Assembly: GCA_018302725.1 (NCBI GenBank)
Contig: JAGVZJ010000033.1
Span: 1-6,608, forward strand
Direction of reading: 5' to 3'
Source of the DNA: Candidatus Woesearchaeota archaeon
GTDB taxonomy: Archaea > Nanobdellota > Nanobdellia > SCGC-AAA011-G17 > GW2011-AR20
Length of the DNA stretch: 6,608 nt
The notes under the pieces were generated by a model that worked only from the letters and a program-made list of their open reading frames with translations, ran no database searches and was not told the DNA's origin. Positions 4,753 to 6,608 of this stretch are shown here, piece by piece; positions within the stretch are counted from its first letter, which is position 1; each line of letters starts with the position of its first letter. The translations under genes and the position numbers were made by a program.

Positions 4753-5940
4753 ATGCAAAGAGCAATAAGCCTTCAAATCAATAAATATCCAGAAATTCTT
4801 AAGACTATTACTCAATATAATAAAATTGTTAATGAACATATTACCAAATCTTTTGAACTTAAAACCAACTCTAAAAATAAACTTCATAAAGCTTTGTATA
4901 GAGAGACTAGAAACAAATATCCTAATTTTCCTTCTGCATTGATTCAGTGTGCCAGAGACAATGCTATTGAGATGCTTAATGGGAATAAATACAAAAAACA
5001 TACTCAAAAAAGAAATGATAGCTCTATTCGTTTTGATTTGAGAACTGCCAAAGTGTTCCTTAAATCTGGACAACTTCAACTTACAACCATTGAAGGCAGA
5101 AAAAAATACAAACTTAACATTCCTAATTATTTTGCTAAATATTTTAAATGGAAAGTCAAGGCAGTAACTCTTGGAGTTAATAAAAAGAGACTTAAACTTA
5201 AAGTTATTGTTGAAGGAAATCTTCCTAAACAGGCTATTAATCAAGAAGTTCTTGGCATTGATTTGGGCATTAACAATTTTGCTGTTTTGAGCAACAAGAC
5301 ATTCATCAAGCCTAAACATATTAGGAATATTAAAAGGCGTTATGCTTACTTGCGTAAAGGATTGCAGTCTCTTGGCACTCGGTCTGCAAAGAGAAAACTT
5401 AAATCTCTTTCTGGCAGAGAAAGACGGTTCATGAGGGATTTCAATCATTGTTTGAGCAAAAGGATAGTTAGTATGAATTATGGGAGTTTTGCTTTAGAAG
5501 GACTTAAAGGAATAAGAAATGGAAGAAAGGGGAAAGTTTTCAATAGAATGAGAAGCAATTGGGCATACTTTCAATTCAGACAATTCCTCACTTATAAAGC
5601 TGAAGATATTGGGAAATCTGTTGTTCTTATTGATCCAAGATATACTTCTCAAAGATGTAGTAAATGCGGGTTCGCAGATAAATCCAACAGGAATAAAGGT
5701 GCTTTTCATTGTACTACTTGTTCTTTTCATAACTCTTCTGACCTCAATGCAAGTATTAACATATCTCAAATCGGCAAAATCCTTTTTGAGCAGGCTGTTG
5801 TCAACCATCCAATTGTGACAACCAATGAAGGGGTTAGCTCTTTGCATAGTGACACTCCTGAGTTTAGTCACAAGCTCCATCCTTTGGAAGGGAGTAGTTG
5901 TCATAAAAGACTTTCTATTGCAGCTCTATGGTATTCTTAG
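4753..5940 (+). CDS. tnpB: TnpB RNA-guided nuclease (IS605 OrfB)
   Basis: This 395-aa protein begins MQRAISLQIN, the usual TnpB opening strand. An in-frame ATG at 4696 would add 19 residues unlike the family, and it lies before the TATA box. Residues 1-140 hold the wedge/REC region (KLHKALYRETR, SALIQCARDNAIE). The RuvC nuclease follows: Asp170 in GIDLGINNFA, Glu249 in ALEGLKGIR, and Asp330 in SSDLNASINI. Between the last two is a zinc finger with Cys302, Cys305, Cys320 and Cys323 (RCSKCGF, CTTCSF). All catalytic residues are present, so the enzyme is probably active. TnpB uses an omega RNA made from the element's right end to cut matching DNA, which restores the element at emptied sites. The last 60 residues overlap that right end, and about the final 11 (KRLSIAALWYS) appear to be read from flanking host DNA, ending inside the kinase gene (13-nt overlap). 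Confidence 0.92.
   Translation: MQRAISLQINKYPEILKTITQYNKIVNEHITKSFELKTNSKNKLHKALYRETRNKYPNFPSALIQCARDNAIEMLNGNKYKKHTQKRNDSSIRFDLRTAKVFLKSGQLQLTTIEGRKKYKLNIPNYFAKYFKWKVKAVTLGVNKKRLKLKVIVEGNLPKQAINQEVLGIDLGINNFAVLSNKTFIKPKHIRNIKRRYAYLRKGLQSLGTRSAKRKLKSLSGRERRFMRDFNHCLSKRIVSMNYGSFALEGLKGIRNGRKGKVFNRMRSNWAYFQFRQFLTYKAEDIGKSVVLIDPRYTSQRCSKCGFADKSNRNKGAFHCTTCSFHNSSDLNASINISQIGKILFEQAVVNHPIVTTNEGVSSLHSDTPEFSHKLHPLEGSSCHKRLSIAALWYS
5849..5871 (+). repeat. Hairpin 1 of the right end
   Basis: GTGAC (5849-5853) pairs with GTCAC (5867-5871). Inside, ACT (5854-5856) pairs with AGT (5861-5863) around CCTG, leaving TTA bulged. It is part of both the coding frame and the presumed omega-RNA scaffold. Confidence 0.55.
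5870..5901 (+). repeat. Hairpin 2, right-end imperfect palindrome
   Basis: Arms ACAA, CTCC and TCC (5870-5882) pair in order with GGA, GGAG and TTGT (5886-5901) around a TTT loop, with small internal loops. A stem of this form immediately before the boundary is typical of IS200/IS605 right ends. It shares 5870-5871 with hairpin 1, so the two are contiguous or alternative folds. Confidence 0.5.
5901..5909 (+). promoter_or_regulatory. Possible hybrid promoter for the kinase gene across the element boundary
   Basis: The sequence TCATAAAAG is centred about 23 nt before the kinase ATG at 5928 and straddles the proposed right end of the element. It is a weak match to an archaeal TATA box. If used, half of it was supplied by the insertion. 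The kinase could instead be expressed from the tnpB transcript. Confidence 0.3.
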
Positions 5941-6482
5941 CAAAAGGCAAAAGAGGAAAAGTCTACCTCAAAGGAGGAATAGCCACAAAAAAATCACAGC
6001 CGTTCAGAGTGATGAATGAGGTATATTGGTTAAAAATTTTAAATAAGCACAAAATAGGGCCTACCCTTGTCTCATATACTGAAAATTCATTCTCTTATCA
6101 GTTTGTAAAAGGAGAAGAGATCCTGAAATGGGCAGAAAAAGCAAATAAAAAGAGCATAATAAAAGTGTTAAAAGCAGTAATAAAACAATGTGAAGCTATG
6201 GACATACTAATGGTAAACAAAAAAGAGATGAATCACCCATACAAGCATATTTTAATTTCAAATGATAAACCGGTTATGATAGATTTTGAAAGGTGCAAAT
6301 TAACAAGCAATCCGAAAAATGTCAATCAATTCTTTCAATTTTTGATAAATTCTAAAATGAGCTCTTTGTTAAAAGAAAAAGGAATTATCATGGATAAAAA
6401 AGAAGTCCAGGCATTATTAAAAGAATATAAAAAAACAAGAAATAAAAAAACACTAAACAAACTACTTAGTTTTCTGAACTGA
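5928..6482 (+). CDS. Minimal atypical Ser/Thr kinase (COG2112-like, RIO/Bud32-related)
   Basis: The 184-aa protein looks like a reduced protein kinase. A Gly-rich loop is at 5-13 (AKGKRGKVY). Lys21/Lys22 in IATKK occupy the ATP-lysine position, and Glu31 in NEVYWLKIL is the C-helix glutamate. The IGP turn follows at 43-45, with a hinge-like FVKGEE at 59-64. The catalytic-loop region HPYKHILI (103-110) lacks the usual HRD/HGD aspartate, and metal-binding Asp119 is in IDFE rather than DFG. The run KLTSNPKNVNQFFQFL (124-139) matches the archaeal COG2112 predicted-kinase pattern. These proteins are of unknown substrate. The start at 5928 gives the family's normal N-terminus, so the coding region seems complete despite the insertion beside it. 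There is no Shine-Dalgarno site. The C-terminal 30 residues are Lys-rich. Confidence 0.75.
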   Translation: MVFLAKGKRGKVYLKGGIATKKSQPFRVMNEVYWLKILNKHKIGPTLVSYTENSFSYQFVKGEEILKWAEKANKKSIIKVLKAVIKQCEAMDILMVNKKEMNHPYKHILISNDKPVMIDFERCKLTSNPKNVNQFFQFLINSKMSSLLKEKGIIMDKKEVQALLKEYKKTRNKKTLNKLLSFLN

Positions 6483-6527
6483 TTTTTTTCTCCCCCTTTT
6501 CTTGTTCCTGCTTTCCATCCTTTTTTT
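6483..6527 (+). terminator. Poly-T terminator region after the kinase
   Basis: Two runs of seven T (6483-6489 and 6521-6527) within a pyrimidine-rich stretch follow directly on the kinase stop codon. U-rich tracts of this kind terminate archaeal transcription without a hairpin. Confidence 0.5.
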
Positions 6528-6539
6528 CCTTATTGAGTA

Positions 6540-6608
6540 ATGGACAGGATTTTTAATAAACTTGCAAAAACCATCAGGCTGGCAGATCCTTATCCCGGGA
6601 TAATATTG
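6540..6608 (+). CDS. Start of an unidentified gene (cut by window edge)
   Basis: An ATG at 6540 opens a frame of 23 codons that is still open at the edge, beginning MDRIFNKLAKTIRL and continuing with a DPYPG turn and hydrophobic residues. The amphipathic start followed by hydrophobic residues could lead into a membrane protein, but too little is visible to say. No TATA-like box lies at the leaderless distance and only a GAG precedes the ATG, so both the start and the gene are tentative. Confidence 0.4.
   Translation, partial: MDRIFNKLAKTIRLADPYPGIIL

Larger units (their letters stand above)
4671..5903 (+). mobile_element. TnpB-only IS200/IS605-family element (left end approximate)
   Basis: One intact tnpB gene is followed by a structured right end, with no tyrosine Y1 transposase (tnpA) present. 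Such elements cannot transpose alone and depend on a TnpA elsewhere, while TnpB acts as an RNA-guided nuclease that favours retention of the element. The right end is placed just after the hairpin at 5870-5901. The left end is not directly visible; a small hairpin (4683-4709) suggests it lies near 4670-4683. The element differs from the genes around it in codon use, with ATT and CTT dominating where neighbours such as the kinase use ATA and TTA, which supports recent arrival. Confidence 0.65.
5815..5903 (+). ncRNA. Probable omega (reRNA) scaffold at the right end of the element
   Basis: In TnpB elements the guide RNA comes from the 3' end of the tnpB transcript: a structured scaffold ends at the element boundary and the guide is the adjoining flanking DNA. 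Here two consecutive hairpins occupy 5849-5901. The first is GTGAC/GTCAC with an inner ACTC/GAGT stem. The second is an imperfect palindrome ending in TTGT. The guide would then begin around 5904 and read into the kinase promoter and start region. The 5' end of the RNA is not determinable here and is given approximately. Confidence 0.45.

Noticed and set aside
4732..5448. Long minus-strand open frame opposite tnpB (238 codons)
   Set aside because: It is the antisense of a well-supported tnpB gene. The product is Phe/Ser/Asn-rich without any domain pattern and has no promoter.
5494..5904. Second minus-strand frame opposite tnpB (136 codons)
   Set aside because: It is a shadow of the RuvC and zinc-finger coding region and has no family resemblance.
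6462..6516. Minus-strand 18-codon basic frame after the kinase
   Set aside because: It is encoded by the complement of pyrimidine tracts that look like a terminator, and it overlaps the end of the kinase gene.

Overview
The window looks archaeal, most likely from a small-genome DPANN lineage of the Woesearchaeota/Pacearchaeota kind. The reasons are as follows. The DNA is AT-rich. Several genes have a TATA-like box centred about 25-27 nt before the start codon and no Shine-Dalgarno site, which suggests leaderless mRNAs. There is a Sec11-type (Ser/His) signal peptidase, secreted Cys-rich proteins of a style common in these archaea, and a minimal atypical kinase of the archaeal COG2112 type. The lineage is an inference from these signs; no rRNA or other marker gene is present.

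Layout. Positions 1-703 (minus) hold the N-terminal part of a lipoprotein with two tandem Cys-rich repeats, cut by the window edge. A divergent promoter region of 82 bp separates it from an unrecognised acidic-tailed cytosolic protein (786-1340, plus). Positions 1337-3922 are a compact minus-strand operon, transcribed in the order: 611-aa membrane-anchored protein with a toroid-like ectodomain and Cys-rich stalk, then an S26 signal peptidase, then a 74-aa one-TM protein with six cysteines. A second minus-strand unit (4042 to about 4468) has a small two-TM protein preceded by a degraded AbrB-like reading frame. Positions from about 4670 to 5903 are a TnpB-only IS200/IS605-family element with an apparently complete RuvC nuclease and a structured right end of the omega-RNA kind. 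Next come a COG2112-like kinase (5928-6482), whose start overlaps the tnpB stop, and the first 23 codons of another gene (from 6540).

How the parts may work together. The 3922-1337 operon reads as a cell-envelope module: a surface-exposed anchored protein, its own signal peptidase and a small disulfide-rich partner. The adjacent lipoprotein (on the other side of the 786-1340 gene) is also extracellular and Cys-rich. The TnpB element differs from its neighbours in codon choice (ATT/CTT rather than ATA/TTA) and appears to have landed directly upstream of the kinase gene. If so, it supplied or reshaped the kinase promoter, and the tnpB frame runs out of the element into host DNA. The most interesting items are the envelope operon, the TnpB/omega-RNA element with its host-gene junction, and the AbrB-like frame that keeps a promoter but has lost a usable start.
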